A stretch of 64,000 nucleotides of DNA from Paraburkholderia phenazinium (GCF_900141745.1 NZ_FSRM01000001.1:2728001-2792000); one strand, 5' to 3'; counted from the stretch's first letter, positions 27,822 to 36,652 are shown. Translations and numbers: made by a program. The notes: generated from the letters alone by a model not told the origin.

Positions 27822-28463
27822 CTACCACCTTAAGTAGAACGGAGCAAATGCAGTACCGATGCCTGCGGTTAATACAACACCTAGTACGTACCAGATACCC
27901 CAGAACGGCACGGACATCTCCGAGGAATAAAGGCAATACACCAGCGAACCCTGCGCGCCGGCGAGCAGCCCAGCGCCGGCGCCCGCAAGCGCGAGGCGGG
28001 TCGGGGCCAGCCCCTTCATGGCGTGCATCGCGGCTGCAAGCGGAGGCAAGGAGAGCAGAACGATATTGGCCGTGGTGACTCGCCATGTTGTGCCCAGCAT
28101 CAGTTCCAGCCGATAGCCGCGCGGAGTCGCGAGCAGCATGAACGAAGCAACGAGCAGCACAGCAACGAAGGGCAGCGCAACCGCGAACCACGCCAGCTTG
28201 ACGGGTACGCCGGGGTGTCCAAGACGCCCGGCGAGTTTCAACGCGGTGATGAGTATCGCGACCGGAAACGCGAGTCTTATCCAGAACATCGTCGTCAACA
28301 GCAATTGCGGCATGTCGCTGCGGATGCCGTAAATGACCACTAGCAAAGCCGTGCTGCCGGCAAGACCCACGCTCAGCGACCGGTTGAGCCGTTTCGAAAC
28401 GGCGTCCGGATCGATCGTCGTCAGACGCTCGGTCAGCCTGAGTATCAGATCTGAAGTTCTCAT
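27822..28463 (-). CDS. nrsF: NrsF-like anti-sigma factor (DUF1109), paralogue lacking two cysteines
   Basis: A 213-residue membrane protein with six predicted hydrophobic segments and the DUF1109 ending WYV-x-G...P-x-x-LRW. It aligns without gaps to the second copy (36753-37394); I count 84 identities (about 39%), so it is an old paralogue. In copy two Cys130 and Cys180 match the spacing of the two sensing cysteines reported for Caulobacter NrsF (131 and 181); here these positions are Thr130 and Ser180, while Cys177 is kept. It follows doxX by 45 bp in the buf operon and no sigma-factor gene adjoins it. The start MRTSDL matches the other copy. Confidence 0.85.
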   Translation of the reverse strand: MRTSDLILRLTERLTTIDPDAVSKRLNRSLSVGLAGSTALLVVIYGIRSDMPQLLLTTMFWIRLAFPVAILITALKLAGRLGHPGVPVKLAWFAVALPFVAVLLVASFMLLATPRGYRLELMLGTTWRVTTANIVLLSLPPLAAAMHAMKGLAPTRLALAGAGAGLLAGAQGSLVYCLYSSEMSVPFWGIWYVLGVVLTAGIGTAFAPFYLRW

Positions 28464-28508
28464 GGTGTCCAATGGAGAACAGCCTAACGATTCGATGAAA
28501 ACTTCGGG

Positions 28509-29024
28509 TCAGGGCCTGAACGACCTGTCACCCAGCAGATAGTCGATGGATATGCGGCCCGGTCCCCAGGCGGCAATAGCCAGTGCCATGGCCACCCACG
28601 TGAGATGGATCGGCCAGCCTTCCGGGACGGTCAGTTCGATGATGCATGTCATCAGTATCAGGCCGGCGGCGGCGAACCGGGTTCCGAAGCCCAGCACGAG
28701 CAATACCGGGAACGTTACCTCGCCGCAGCCCGACAGGAACGCAAAAACCGCAGGGGCGGGAAACGGATAGGGGCCGCCAGGGAGATGCAACTGGAACTCC
28801 TGCGTGAACAGGTCGATTGCCGTGTCGTTCAGTTGCAGGAAGCCGTGCCACTTAAGGATGCCTGACTTCCAGAAAGGAACGGCGAGCGCAATCCGAAGCA
28901 CGAACTGCACGAGCCACGGTTGCGCGAGATGTTGTATGAACCTCTTCGCCATGGCAATCGCGGATATCACCGCACCTGGAAATGGCGGTTTTGCCTGTTG
29001 GGTGTCGGACGTCATTTGGGTCAA
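28509..29024 (-). CDS. DoxX family membrane protein of buf operon
   Basis: A 171-residue protein with a soluble N-terminus and four membrane segments, carrying DoxX family features (FWKSGILKWHGF, FPAPAVFAFLSGCGEVTFPVLLVLGFGTRFAAAGLILM). DoxX genes are regular members of bufferin operons, where they probably act in membrane redox chemistry or quinone reduction; the exact job is not established. ATG at 29022-29024 overlaps the bufC stop (ATGA), which shows coupling to bufC. Confidence 0.9.
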   Translation of the reverse strand: MTQMTSDTQQAKPPFPGAVISAIAMAKRFIQHLAQPWLVQFVLRIALAVPFWKSGILKWHGFLQLNDTAIDLFTQEFQLHLPGGPYPFPAPAVFAFLSGCGEVTFPVLLVLGFGTRFAAAGLILMTCIIELTVPEGWPIHLTWVAMALAIAAWGPGRISIDYLLGDRSFRP

Positions 29025-29800
29025 TCTCCAAGTTGAACGGCGGAAAATACGCCCGCCGAGATCATCCCTGCCAGGTTGGCATGGAGATCGAAGGAAGGGG
29101 CTTCTTCAAACGCAGACGCGACTGCTTCGCCGAGTGACTCGCCCGCGAGAAGGGCGATCAGGAACGCGGCACCTCCCGCCGGCAGGCGGGAAACGATGAC
29201 GTCGTATCCCGGCCGCGTCACGAGCGCATCTTCAGGTTCGTTCGAATGCACCGCGGAAACAGGACCTTCAGTGCGATTCATCGCGAAGATGGTGACAGCG
29301 GGATAGACCGAACGCACGATCTGCGCCGCGGGATGCGGCCTGAAACGCAACCCGGCCAGCGCCGCGGGTTCGATATTGCCGAACGCCTCGGTGGCGAGTG
29401 CAGGCAGGTCGGCCGCGTGATAGGCATCCAGCCACGCGCGCTCGATGCGCGCCGTGTCTGCAAGCCACGGCATTTCGCGGGCGTATTCGTACGATTCGAT
29501 GAACGCAGGAAAGTCGCGCCCATACTCGAACAGTAGCGGCGAAGCGGGAGGCGTCGCGCGGATATGGAAACGGGCCATGGCCCTGAAGAAGTCGACGCCG
29601 GTAATTCTCTGCACAGCGGGGTAGACGGCGGCCAGTGCATCGATAAGGCTGACCGTCACGTTGTTGCGATAGACGTTATAGCGCTTGACCACACGCTTCC
29701 CCGCTGCGGCGACCAGGTCTTCAGGCGCCGCGATCGCTGGGTCAATCAGTCCCGGTGCAAACGCTGCGGCGTACCGGAGCGAACGGTTTTCAGGCTGCAT
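29021..29800 (-). CDS. bufC: BufC/HvfC-like partner of MNIO enzyme (DUF2063)
   Basis: A 259-residue protein. The N-terminal DUF2063 part is clear: SLRYAAAFAPGLIDP, KRYNVYRNNVTVSLIDALAAVYPAVQRITGVDFFRAMARFHIRATPPASPLLFEYGRDFPAFIES. These proteins bind MNIO (DUF692) enzymes and present the precursor peptide. AGGAG stands before the ATG at 29800, and the start lies inside the 32-codon bufB remnant, the overlap expected if the two were once coupled. An intact bufB is 5.5 kb upstream, behind the ben cassette, so the enzyme pair is now encoded in separate transcription units. Confidence 0.9.
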   Translation of the reverse strand: MQPENRSLRYAAAFAPGLIDPAIAAPEDLVAAAGKRVVKRYNVYRNNVTVSLIDALAAVYPAVQRITGVDFFRAMARFHIRATPPASPLLFEYGRDFPAFIESYEYAREMPWLADTARIERAWLDAYHAADLPALATEAFGNIEPAALAGLRFRPHPAAQIVRSVYPAVTIFAMNRTEGPVSAVHSNEPEDALVTRPGYDVIVSRLPAGGAAFLIALLAGESLGEAVASAFEEAPSFDLHANLAGMISAGVFSAVQLGD

Positions 29801-29888
29801 GGCTGAGCTCCTGCGCAGTAGCATGCGTAAGGGGAGGGCGGCCGCGCCCGTCGGGTCCGAGATGCGTCGTTCGGGTGAAATCGGTCAT
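29790..29888 (-). pseudogene. Remnant bufB, internally deleted to 32 codons
   Basis: The frame starts MTDFTRTTHLGPDGRGRPP, identical in its first 19 residues to the intact bufB at 36218, then continues LTHATAQELSHAA and stops overlapping the bufC start codon. The tail and its overlap with bufC look like the original bufB end, so nearly 280 codons of the enzyme core are missing. The product cannot be functional. It marks the spot where an intact bufB once joined bufA and bufC. Confidence 0.85.
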
Positions 29889-29929
29889 GGCCGCCTCCTG
29901 TCCTGTGCTGGCTTTTGCGGTCTGGAGGA

Positions 29930-30241
29930 TCAGGACTTCAGCGGAGTCAGCGAGCCGTGGCCGCCACCGGGCACCTGGATATTCGTGCAGGTGCCGCCCT
30001 GAACGAACTTCCATGAGTTGCCCTGGAAATCCATCGCGGACGTACCCTGACAGGTGGTACCGGGACCGGCGGCGCAGTCGTTCTGACCTTTCAGGGCGAC
30101 GCCGTAGCACTTTTCCTTGTGAGCGGCGACAGCGGCGCTAGCTTCCGCACTGGTGAGCGGTGCTGCATGGGCGGCCGAAGCGAGCAGGCTTGCGACGACG
30201 CCGGCGAGCAGGGTGGAGCTGACAGTGGCTTTGGCGGACAT
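29930..30241 (-). CDS. bufA: Bufferin precursor (DUF2282), copy 1
   Basis: A 103-residue secreted peptide: signal peptide about 1-26 (ending SAAHA), then a mature part with four cysteines at 45, 56, 64 and 85 in the DUF2282 pattern [37 protein letters not shown]. Family members are copper-binding ribosomal peptides whose cysteines are modified by the BufB MNIO enzyme with BufC. The protein is identical to copy 2 at 36260-36571, with two silent base differences. GGAG lies before the ATG at 30241. It is driven by the promoter at 30297-30322 and followed by the bufB remnant, bufC, doxX and nrsF. Confidence 0.92.
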   Translation of the reverse strand: MSAKATVSSTLLAGVVASLLASAAHAAPLTSAEASAAVAAHKEKCYGVALKGQNDCAAGPGTTCQGTSAMDFQGNSWKFVQGGTCTNIQVPGGGHGSLTPLKS

Positions 30242-30296
30242 GGAAATTCTCCAGAAGTTGAAATAGAGGAGTACCCGTGCTGGATACGTCATCTAA

Positions 30297-30322
30297 TTCG
30301 TGCGCTGGAGGTGTCCGGTTAC
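30297..30322 (-). promoter_or_regulatory. SigF-type ECF promoter of bufA copy 1
   Basis: On the minus strand GTAACC (30322-30317) and CGAA (30300-30297) are spaced by exactly 16 bases, the arrangement known for SigF promoters of Caulobacter (GTAACC-N16-CGAA). It lies 56 bp before the bufA start and inside the repeat. Confidence 0.8.
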
Positions 30323-30447
30323 AGGGAAAATTTATTTTTTTGCATTCGGCGCTACGGCGCGACGGTGCGACGAAAGCAGGCGGCCCGATCAACGAGCCGG
30401 CAGAGCATTCCCGGTGCCGTTAGAGAAGACGGAAGTGCACCTGTCGG

Positions 30448-31224
30448 TCAGCCTGTATCGCCGCCCGCGACCGGCAGCACCGTACCGGTGATATAGCTCG
30501 CCTCGTCCGAAGCGAGAAACAGAATGGGCGCGACCTGTTCGTCGATGCTGCCGTAGCGCTTCAAAAAGGTCGAGTCGGTAACCTGCTTCACCGCATCGCC
30601 CATCCAGACTTTTTCCTGCTCGCTGTCGCCGGCCAGATTGCGAGGAACGCGCCGGGGAGGCGCGTCGGTCCCGCCAGGCGCAGTAGCGACGACGCGGATG
30701 TTGTGCTCCGCGTATTCCATTGCCAGCGACTGCGTCATCGCGTTGACACCACCCTTGGCCGCCGAATACGGCACGCGGCGGATACCCCGCGTGGCGTTCG
30801 ATGAAACATTGACAATGGTTCCGCTACCGCGCGTAAGCAGGTGAGGCAGCACAGCATGGCAGGCGTACAGCGTCGGCATGAGTGAGCGGCGAATTTCCGC
30901 GTCAATCTGTGCGGGTTCGAACTCGGCGAACGGACGCATGCGAATCGCACCACCGACACCGTTGACCAGAATATCGATGCCGCCAAACTGCCGCGCCGCA
31001 AAAGCCATCGCAGATGCGGCGCCCTCATACGTTTCGAGGTCGGCAACGAATCCCGCCGTGTCAGCGCCGTTCGCTTCGGCGGCCACTTCGCAGACGAAGT
31101 CGGCGCGGTCGACGAACAGCACCTTGCCGCCCTCGGCGGCCGCACGAAGTGCCACAGCGCGACCAATGCCCTGTGCTGCACCGGTGACCACCAGGACCTT
31201 GCCGGCAAATCGTTGCGTGCTCAT
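30448..31224 (-). CDS. benD: Benzoate diol dehydrogenase BenD (SDR)
   Basis: A 258-residue short-chain dehydrogenase with GAAQGIGR cofactor loop near residue 14, NVSSNATRG and YSAAK catalytic site, and the BenD-specific stretch ATAPGGTDAPPRRVPRN. BenD oxidises the cis-diol 1,6-dihydroxycyclohexa-2,4-diene-1-carboxylate to catechol with CO2 release, using NAD. ATG at 31224 overlaps the benC stop (ATGA). It is the last gene of the ben operon, and its 3' end lies 32 bp from the edge of the bufA direct repeat. Confidence 0.93.
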   Translation of the reverse strand: MSTQRFAGKVLVVTGAAQGIGRAVALRAAAEGGKVLFVDRADFVCEVAAEANGADTAGFVADLETYEGAASAMAFAARQFGGIDILVNGVGGAIRMRPFAEFEPAQIDAEIRRSLMPTLYACHAVLPHLLTRGSGTIVNVSSNATRGIRRVPYSAAKGGVNAMTQSLAMEYAEHNIRVVATAPGGTDAPPRRVPRNLAGDSEQEKVWMGDAVKQVTDSTFLKRYGSIDEQVAPILFLASDEASYITGTVLPVAGGDTG

Positions 31225-32243
31225 GGGGTCCCCGATGCTGCGTTCGGCGTGAACTTCTCGTAGTAGAAGCTGTTGGGCTTCATGCCGTTGTCGTCGAAAT
31301 ACTTGCGGACTGCATCGACCATCGGCGGTGGCCCACACAGGTAGACGTCGACATCGCCATCGTTCAAGGCCTCTGCCGGGATGTGCTGCGTCACCCAGCC
31401 CTTGCGGGGATGGGCCGAGTCCGTGCTGGCCACGACGGTGCTGTAGGTGAAATTCGGCAACTTTTCCAGGTACGATTCAATGGCATCGACCTGCACCAGG
31501 TCGAGATCCCGCGTCGCGCCATAAATGAGGTGAACCTTCTGTTGCGTAGCGGCGCGCGCCAGCACTTCCAGCATCGACAGAAACGGCGCCAGGCCCGTAC
31601 CGCCGGCGAGGAACAACAACGGGCGCTGCACGGCACGCAGATAGAAACTGCCAAGCGGCCCGGTCAGCTCCACCTTGTTGCCTGGCTGTGCCGATTCGAG
31701 CCAGGTGCTCATCACGCCATTGGGGATCTTTTTGATCAGAAAACTGATTCTTGATTCACCGGGCGCCGACGAAAAGGAATACGAACGATGGAGGCCGCTG
31801 CCGGGAACATCGATATTGACGTACTGGCCCGGCAGAAATGCCGGTGCCGTTGCCTCCACCTCGAGTTCGAGAACGACGGCAGCATCGTTGTGCTGCTCGA
31901 CCTTCGATACCGTCGCGGCGAACCGGCTCTGCCCGGTCTTGCAGGCATGGGACGATGCTGGTACCGCAATCACGCAGTCGCCTTGCGGCACCATCTGGCA
32001 GGTGAGGACGAGACCGCTGTTCTTCTCGTCGTCGCTCAGGGCGTCCTCGATATAATCGTCGCCCAGATCGTATTGGCCGCTTTCGGCGCGGCACTTGCAG
32101 GTGCCGCACACGCCATCGGAGCAATCCATCGGCAGGTTGATCCTCGCGCGAAAGGCCGCATCGAGCACCTTTTCGCCGGCATTGCATTCCACGAAACGGG
32201 TCACGCCGTCCTCGAAATTCAGGGCAATGTTGTAGCTGGACAT
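31221..32243 (-). CDS. benC: Benzoate 1,2-dioxygenase reductase BenC
   Basis: A 340-residue iron-sulfur flavoprotein. An N-terminal plant-type 2Fe-2S ferredoxin has CSDGVCGTCKC with the fourth cysteine in LTCQMV; the FAD domain shows RSYSFSSAP and the NADH domain GGTGLAPFLSMLE and YLCGPPPMVDAV. It passes electrons from NADH to the BenAB oxygenase. AAGGAG stands before the ATG at 32243. The gene lies between benB (40 bp gap) and benD (four-base overlap). Confidence 0.95.
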   Translation of the reverse strand: MSSYNIALNFEDGVTRFVECNAGEKVLDAAFRARINLPMDCSDGVCGTCKCRAESGQYDLGDDYIEDALSDDEKNSGLVLTCQMVPQGDCVIAVPASSHACKTGQSRFAATVSKVEQHNDAAVVLELEVEATAPAFLPGQYVNIDVPGSGLHRSYSFSSAPGESRISFLIKKIPNGVMSTWLESAQPGNKVELTGPLGSFYLRAVQRPLLFLAGGTGLAPFLSMLEVLARAATQQKVHLIYGATRDLDLVQVDAIESYLEKLPNFTYSTVVASTDSAHPRKGWVTQHIPAEALNDGDVDVYLCGPPPMVDAVRKYFDDNGMKPNSFYYEKFTPNAASGTP

Positions 32244-32283
32244 GTTGTCTCCTTCATTTCCCACCCCGTCCTGACATGCCATA

Positions 32284-32772
32284 TCAAACGTGATAGATGT
32301 CGAGCACCTGGCGGATGTAGTCGTTTTTCAGCACGATTCTCTTGCTGGAAATCAGCAGGTCGTCATTGGCCTTTCGCAAGGTGATGAACATCGTGCCGAA
32401 AAAATGGTCGGTAGTTTTGTAGCGGTGATTGAGCGTGTTGAAGTTGTAGCGCACATCGACTTCATTGCCGCGTTCGGCCATCACTTCCACATTCGTCACG
32501 CTGTGGCTGGTGCGCGGTTCAGGCATCGATGCACCGCTGCGCTCGGTCTTGATGCGGAACACGCGGTCTTCAAGGCCACCCCGATCCGGGTAATACATCA
32601 GTGAGATCTGGCTCTCGTGGTCATCGGTAAGCTGGTCGTCGTCGTCCCATGCCGGCATCCAGTAGGAAACGTCCTCCGCGTAGCAGGCCAGCCACTCGTC
32701 CCACTGACGGTCATCGAGCAGACGCGCTTCACGGTACAGGGTGGCGCAGATTGTCTGGTAGTCGAAATTCAT
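32284..32772 (-). CDS. benB: Benzoate 1,2-dioxygenase small subunit BenB
   Basis: A 162-residue beta subunit of a Rieske aromatic oxygenase: [28 protein letters not shown], then [29 protein letters not shown] and [20 protein letters not shown], matching BenB/XylY. It gives structural support to the catalytic alpha subunit in the alpha3beta3 enzyme. Its ATG overlaps the benA stop by four bases, so the two subunits are made in step. Confidence 0.95.
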   Translation of the reverse strand: MNFDYQTICATLYREARLLDDRQWDEWLACYAEDVSYWMPAWDDDDQLTDDHESQISLMYYPDRGGLEDRVFRIKTERSGASMPEPRTSHSVTNVEVMAERGNEVDVRYNFNTLNHRYKTTDHFFGTMFITLRKANDDLLISSKRIVLKNDYIRQVLDIYHV

Positions 32773-34127
32773 GTCAGCGCCTCCTCTTGCTCCTTCTTCA
32801 GTGCCTGGTTCATCGCTTGCACCCAGTATTCGTGCTGGCACACAAAGAGCCCCTCGTCCTCACTACGCTCGCCTGAAACAAGCGGCTTGAGACCCATGCT
32901 CCGGGCATTCTCGTCCGGGCCGTCGACCCACAACGGCGCGCCGCGCGAAAGGTCGTTCCACAACGCAGCGGTCCCGGCATAACCGGCCTGGCACGCGCGA
33001 AATTCTTCGAGGTCATCTGCGGTGCCCATTCCCGTGACGTTGAAGAAGTCCTCGTACTGACGGATCCGCGTAGCGCGTTCGGCAGCACTTTCACCCTTCG
33101 GCGCAAAACAGAAGATGGTGACTTCGGTCTTGTCCACGGCGAGCGGGCGCACTACGCGAATCTGTGTACTGAACTGGTCCATCAGAAACACGTTCGGATA
33201 CAGGCACAGGTTCCGGGTCTGGCCGACGATGAATTTCGCCTTCGCTTCACCGATGCGCGCCGCGATTTCTTCGCGATGCTGGTAGACGGGGCGCACTTCG
33301 GGATTCATCGTGTTGGTCCACAGCAGGATGTGGCCGTGTTCGAACCCGTACACGCCCGCTACCGATTTGCTCCAGCCGTTCGCATCCACTGCCTTGGTTC
33401 CATCGACCTTGCGCCGGTCCATCGTCGCGGCGTAGTTCCAGTGCACCGTGCTGACGTGGTAGCCGTCACAGCCGTTCTCCATTTGCATCTTCCAGTTACC
33501 GTCGTAGATGTACGAGGAGTTGCCGCGCAGTACTTCGAGTCCGTCTGGCGCCTGGTCGACGATCTGGTCGATGATGATCCTGGCCTCTCCGAGGTAGTCC
33601 TCCAGCGGCAAAACGTCCGCGTTAAGGCTGCCGAAAAGGAAGCCGCGATAGTTCTGAAAACGAGTGACTTTTTTCAGGTCATGCGAGCCATTGGTATTGA
33701 ATTGCACCGGATATTCGGTGGTCTTCGCATCCTTCACCTTCAGCAGCTTGCCTGTATTGGAGAAACTCCAGCCGTGGAACGGACAGGTGAAGCTGCCTTT
33801 ATTGCCGTGCTTTCGTCTGCACAGCATCGCACCCTTGTGCGCGCAGGCGTTGATGACGGCGTGCAGTTCACCGCTCTTGTCGCGAGTGACAACCACGGGC
33901 TGACGGCCAATCCACGTGGTGTAGTAATCGTTGTGGTTGGGAATCTGGCTTTCGTGCGCCAGGTACACCCAATTGTTCTCGAAGATGTGTTTCATCTCGA
34001 GCTCGAACAGATCGGCGTTGGTGAAGATGTCGCGCCGGCAACGGAATACGCCACTTCCTTTGTCCTCCTGAACAGCGGTGTGCAGCAGCTCATCCAGCTG
34101 TCTGGCTTTGTCGATGATGGCTGACAT
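32769..34127 (-). CDS. benA: Benzoate 1,2-dioxygenase large subunit BenA
   Basis: The 452-residue length equals BenA. The Rieske cluster is [21 protein letters not shown] with the second histidine in PFHGW; the mononuclear iron site follows in [15 protein letters not shown] (two histidines) with a later aspartate. It forms the cis-dihydrodiol of benzoate. GAGGAG precedes the ATG at 34127. A BenD-type dehydrogenase in the operon argues for benzoate rather than anthranilate. The LysR gene at 34340 is divergent and probably activates the operon. Genes for catechol cleavage are not in the window. Confidence 0.95.
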   Translation of the reverse strand: MSAIIDKARQLDELLHTAVQEDKGSGVFRCRRDIFTNADLFELEMKHIFENNWVYLAHESQIPNHNDYYTTWIGRQPVVVTRDKSGELHAVINACAHKGAMLCRRKHGNKGSFTCPFHGWSFSNTGKLLKVKDAKTTEYPVQFNTNGSHDLKKVTRFQNYRGFLFGSLNADVLPLEDYLGEARIIIDQIVDQAPDGLEVLRGNSSYIYDGNWKMQMENGCDGYHVSTVHWNYAATMDRRKVDGTKAVDANGWSKSVAGVYGFEHGHILLWTNTMNPEVRPVYQHREEIAARIGEAKAKFIVGQTRNLCLYPNVFLMDQFSTQIRVVRPLAVDKTEVTIFCFAPKGESAAERATRIRQYEDFFNVTGMGTADDLEEFRACQAGYAGTAALWNDLSRGAPLWVDGPDENARSMGLKPLVSGERSEDEGLFVCQHEYWVQAMNQALKKEQEEALT

Positions 34128-34339
34128 GTGTGCTCCTCTATGCGTGCTCCAGGCGAAGGACAATCTGGTTGTCCTTGCTCTGAATGTTTTTTGCCGGGTT
34201 AACCCTTGATGCAAGGTGACCCAGAATGCCTGAAAGGTATAATCGGGTTCCGAAACGCGCTGTGAATGCAGAATAATGGACGCCAAAAGGCACCGTCCAA
34301 CACTGATTGGGTATCGGGCTATATCCTGGAGGTATAGAG

Positions 34340-35263
34340 ATGGAGTTGCGACACCTTCGCTATTTCGTGGCCGTTGCCGAGGAGCGCAATTTCACGCGTG
34401 CGGCGCAGCGGCTGCATATCGCCCAGCCACCATTGAGTCGTCAGATACAACAACTGGAAGAGATCCTTGGCGTGCAGCTATTCGAGCGCAACTCGCGTCC
34501 GCTGAAGCTGACGGAGACGGGCAAGTTCTTCTATTCCCACGCGGTGCAGGTGCTGGCTCAGACAGCCGAACTGGAATCCATGACGAGGCGCGTGGGCAAC
34601 ATCGAGCGCAGCCTTTCGGTCGGTTTTGTGGGTTCGACGTTGTATGGAATGCTGCCGAAAATCATCCGGCGCTTCCGCGACGAGAACACGACCGTCGAAC
34701 TCAGTCTGCACGAGATGTCGACGATGGACCAGTTCAGAGCGCTGAAAGACGGCGTAATCGATATCGGATTTGGGCGTATCCGTCATGAGGATGCGAATAT
34801 CCGCCGGGTGATTCTTCGTGAGGAGAAGATGATTGTGGCGCTGCCCGAGGGGCATCCACTTTCTCTCGTCAAGCCAGCCCTCGCGCTTGGAGATCTGGTC
34901 AACGAGACGCTGATTATTTTCCCCAAGGCGCCGCGACCCAGCTATGCAGACCAGGTGCTTTCGGCCTTCCACGACCGTGCGCTCAAGCCGCGCCGGATAT
35001 ACGAAGTACGGGAGCTACAGATTGCACTGGGTCTCGTAGCCGCGGGGGAAGGAATTGCTGTCGTTCCCAGCAGCGTATATGGCCTCAAGCGTGACGACGT
35101 GAGCTACAAGGAACTGGACGACCCCACGCTTGTATCACCAATCATAATGAGCATGCGTGCGCTGGACGAGTCGCGCGACATTCGGGAAATGCTTGAGCTT
35201 GTCTACCGGCTGTACGAGGAACAACAGATACCCCATGTACCGCGTACCGACTGGGGGCGGTAA
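34340..35263 (+). CDS. LysR regulator, CatM/BenM-like, of ben operon
   Basis: A 307-residue LysR protein with the classical start [58 protein letters not shown]. The effector domain shows [13 protein letters not shown] and [26 protein letters not shown], close to BenM/CatM/CatR, which bind cis,cis-muconate and/or benzoate. GGAGG stands before the ATG at 34340. Divergent placement 212 bp from benA supports direct control. It is convergent with bufB (25 bp gap) and so marks the other edge of the inserted cassette. Confidence 0.92.
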   Translation: MELRHLRYFVAVAEERNFTRAAQRLHIAQPPLSRQIQQLEEILGVQLFERNSRPLKLTETGKFFYSHAVQVLAQTAELESMTRRVGNIERSLSVGFVGSTLYGMLPKIIRRFRDENTTVELSLHEMSTMDQFRALKDGVIDIGFGRIRHEDANIRRVILREEKMIVALPEGHPLSLVKPALALGDLVNETLIIFPKAPRPSYADQVLSAFHDRALKPRRIYEVRELQIALGLVAAGEGIAVVPSSVYGLKRDDVSYKELDDPTLVSPIIMSMRALDESRDIREMLELVYRLYEEQQIPHVPRTDWGR

Positions 35264-35288
35264 CGCGTACGAGAGGCACCGACGATTT

Positions 35289-36218
35289 TCAACCTCCATG
35301 GCAAGGCGCTTCCGCGAGTGACGTCTCGTGTTCGACGATGATCTGCCGGACGGTCATGGCCTGATCTCGCAACACGGGCCAGGCAGGAAGGTTGCTGTCC
35401 CATTCGATCAGCGTCGGCCTTGGTCCAGTACGCGATACGACATCCCTATACAGATTCCAGACGGGCTCAGAAATAGCGCGGTCGTGGCTATCTATCAGCA
35501 GCAGTTCGTTTTCGTCGTCGCGTTGCTCGCTATGTCCGGCCAGATGTATTTCGCCCACCTGATCAAACGGCAATTCGTCGAGATACGCCGCGGCTGAAAA
35601 GCCGTGATTGGTTGCCGAGACAAAAACGTTATTGATGTCCAACAGCAAGCCGCAACCGGTGCGTTGAACGACGCTGCGGATGAAGTCGGTTTCGCTCATC
35701 GTCGACGACGCGAAAGCGACATAGGTCGACGGATTCTCAAGAAGGATGGGGCGTTTGATCGCGTTCTGCACCTGCTCGATGTGTTCGCACACGTGCTCGA
35801 GCGTTTCTTTTGCGTACGGCAAAGGCAGCAGGTCGTTAAAAAACTGGCCGCCATGTGAGGACCATGCGAGGTGCTCTGACACCAGCGCGGGTTCGTAGCG
35901 TACAACCAGATCGCGAAAGCGCGCGAGATGAGCCGCATCCAGCGCGCCAGGGCCGCCGATCGACATGCACACACCGTGGATCGAGAGCGGATAGTGCTCG
36001 CGGATCGCAGCAAGCAGCCGATGCGGCGGACCGCCAGCCCCCATATAGTTTTCTGCGTGGACTTCGAAGAAGCCGTCTTTCAGTCCGTCCGCGAAAATAT
36101 CGGCAAGATGTTCGTGCTTGAAACTGGTACCGACAAGGTGCTGCACGGCGGCCGGTGCATGAGGAGGACGGCCGCGCCCGTCGGGTCCGAGATGCGTCGT
36201 TCGGGTGAAATCGGTCAT
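35289..36218 (-). CDS. bufB: MNIO enzyme BufB (DUF692), intact copy
   Basis: A 309-residue multinuclear non-haem iron oxidative enzyme. Motifs of the metal-binding TIM barrel are in order: FFEVHAENYMG (about 50), SIHGVCMSIGGPG (79), VSEHLAWS (113), ILLENPSTY (158), LLLDINNVFVSATNHGF (191), GEIHLAGHSE (222), LIDSHDRAI (241) and TLIEWDSNLPAW (269). It should oxidise cysteines of BufA into copper-binding heterocycles together with BufC. The ATG at 36218 is inside the direct repeat, behind bufA copy 2. The expected neighbour bufC is absent; the stop is 25 bp from the convergent LysR gene. The last residues (HETSLAEAPCHGG) differ from the tail kept in the remnant copy. Confidence 0.93.
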   Translation of the reverse strand: MTDFTRTTHLGPDGRGRPPHAPAAVQHLVGTSFKHEHLADIFADGLKDGFFEVHAENYMGAGGPPHRLLAAIREHYPLSIHGVCMSIGGPGALDAAHLARFRDLVVRYEPALVSEHLAWSSHGGQFFNDLLPLPYAKETLEHVCEHIEQVQNAIKRPILLENPSTYVAFASSTMSETDFIRSVVQRTGCGLLLDINNVFVSATNHGFSAAAYLDELPFDQVGEIHLAGHSEQRDDENELLLIDSHDRAISEPVWNLYRDVVSRTGPRPTLIEWDSNLPAWPVLRDQAMTVRQIIVEHETSLAEAPCHGG

Positions 36219-36259
36219 GGCCGCCTCCTGTCCTGTGCTGGCTTTTGCGGTCGGGAGGA

Positions 36260-36571
36260 TCAGGACTTCAGCGGAGTCAGCGAGCCGTGGCCGCCACCGG
36301 GCACCTGGATATTCGTGCAGGTGCCGCCCTGAACGAACTTCCATGAGTTGCCCTGGAAATCCATCGCGGACGTACCCTGACAGGTGGTGCCGGGACCGGC
36401 GGCGCAGTCGTTCTGACCTTTCAGGGCGACGCCGTAGCACTTTTCCTTGTGAGCGGCGACAGCGGCACTAGCTTCCGCACTGGTGAGCGGTGCTGCATGG
36501 GCGGCCGAAGCGAGCAGGCTTGCGACGACGCCGGCGAGCAGGGTGGAGCTGACAGTGGCTTTGGCGGACAT
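36260..36571 (-). CDS. bufA: Bufferin precursor (DUF2282), copy 2
   Basis: Encodes the same 103 residues as copy 1 (29930-30241), with signal peptide 1-26 and cysteines at 45, 56, 64 and 85. The base differences within the gene are silent, which points to a recent duplication or gene conversion. It is the copy linked to the intact bufB (41 bp downstream), and it lies behind sigF-nrsF, the usual buf operon order. Its own SigF-type promoter is at 36627-36652. With two identical copies the cell could make more precursor peptide than from one. Confidence 0.92.
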   Translation of the reverse strand: MSAKATVSSTLLAGVVASLLASAAHAAPLTSAEASAAVAAHKEKCYGVALKGQNDCAAGPGTTCQGTSAMDFQGNSWKFVQGGTCTNIQVPGGGHGSLTPLKS

Positions 36572-36626
36572 GGAAATTCTCCAGAAGTTGAAATAGAGGA
36601 GTACCCGTGCTGGATACGTCATCTAA

Positions 36627-36652
36627 TTCGTGATCTGGAGATGTCCGGTTAC
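36627..36652 (-). promoter_or_regulatory. SigF-type ECF promoter of bufA copy 2
   Basis: GTAACC (36652-36647) and CGAA (36630-36627) on the minus strand, 16 bases apart, as at copy 1. Three of the 16 spacer bases differ between the copies while both promoter boxes are unchanged. Confidence 0.8.

Larger units (their letters stand above)
29831..30416. repeat. Direct repeat, left copy (bufA unit, 586 bp)
   Basis: Matches 36161-36738 in the same orientation at an offset of 6,330 bp. I count eight substitutions and one 8-bp indel (an extra GCGACGG-type unit near 30356-30366). It contains the SigF-type promoter, all of bufA and the first 19 codons of bufB. Its right edge is at CCGGTG, 32 bp before the end of benD; its left edge lies inside the bufB remnant. 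Confidence 0.95.

Noticed and set aside
32769..34127. Anthranilate dioxygenase (AntA) instead of BenA
   Set aside because: Anthranilate oxidation needs no diol dehydrogenase, while a BenD-type SDR overlaps benC here; subunit lengths also equal BenA/BenB.
35289..36440. Longer bufB start at 36440
   Set aside because: The extra 74 codons are antisense-frame read of bufA within the repeat; the MNIO family starts at MTDFTRT (36218).
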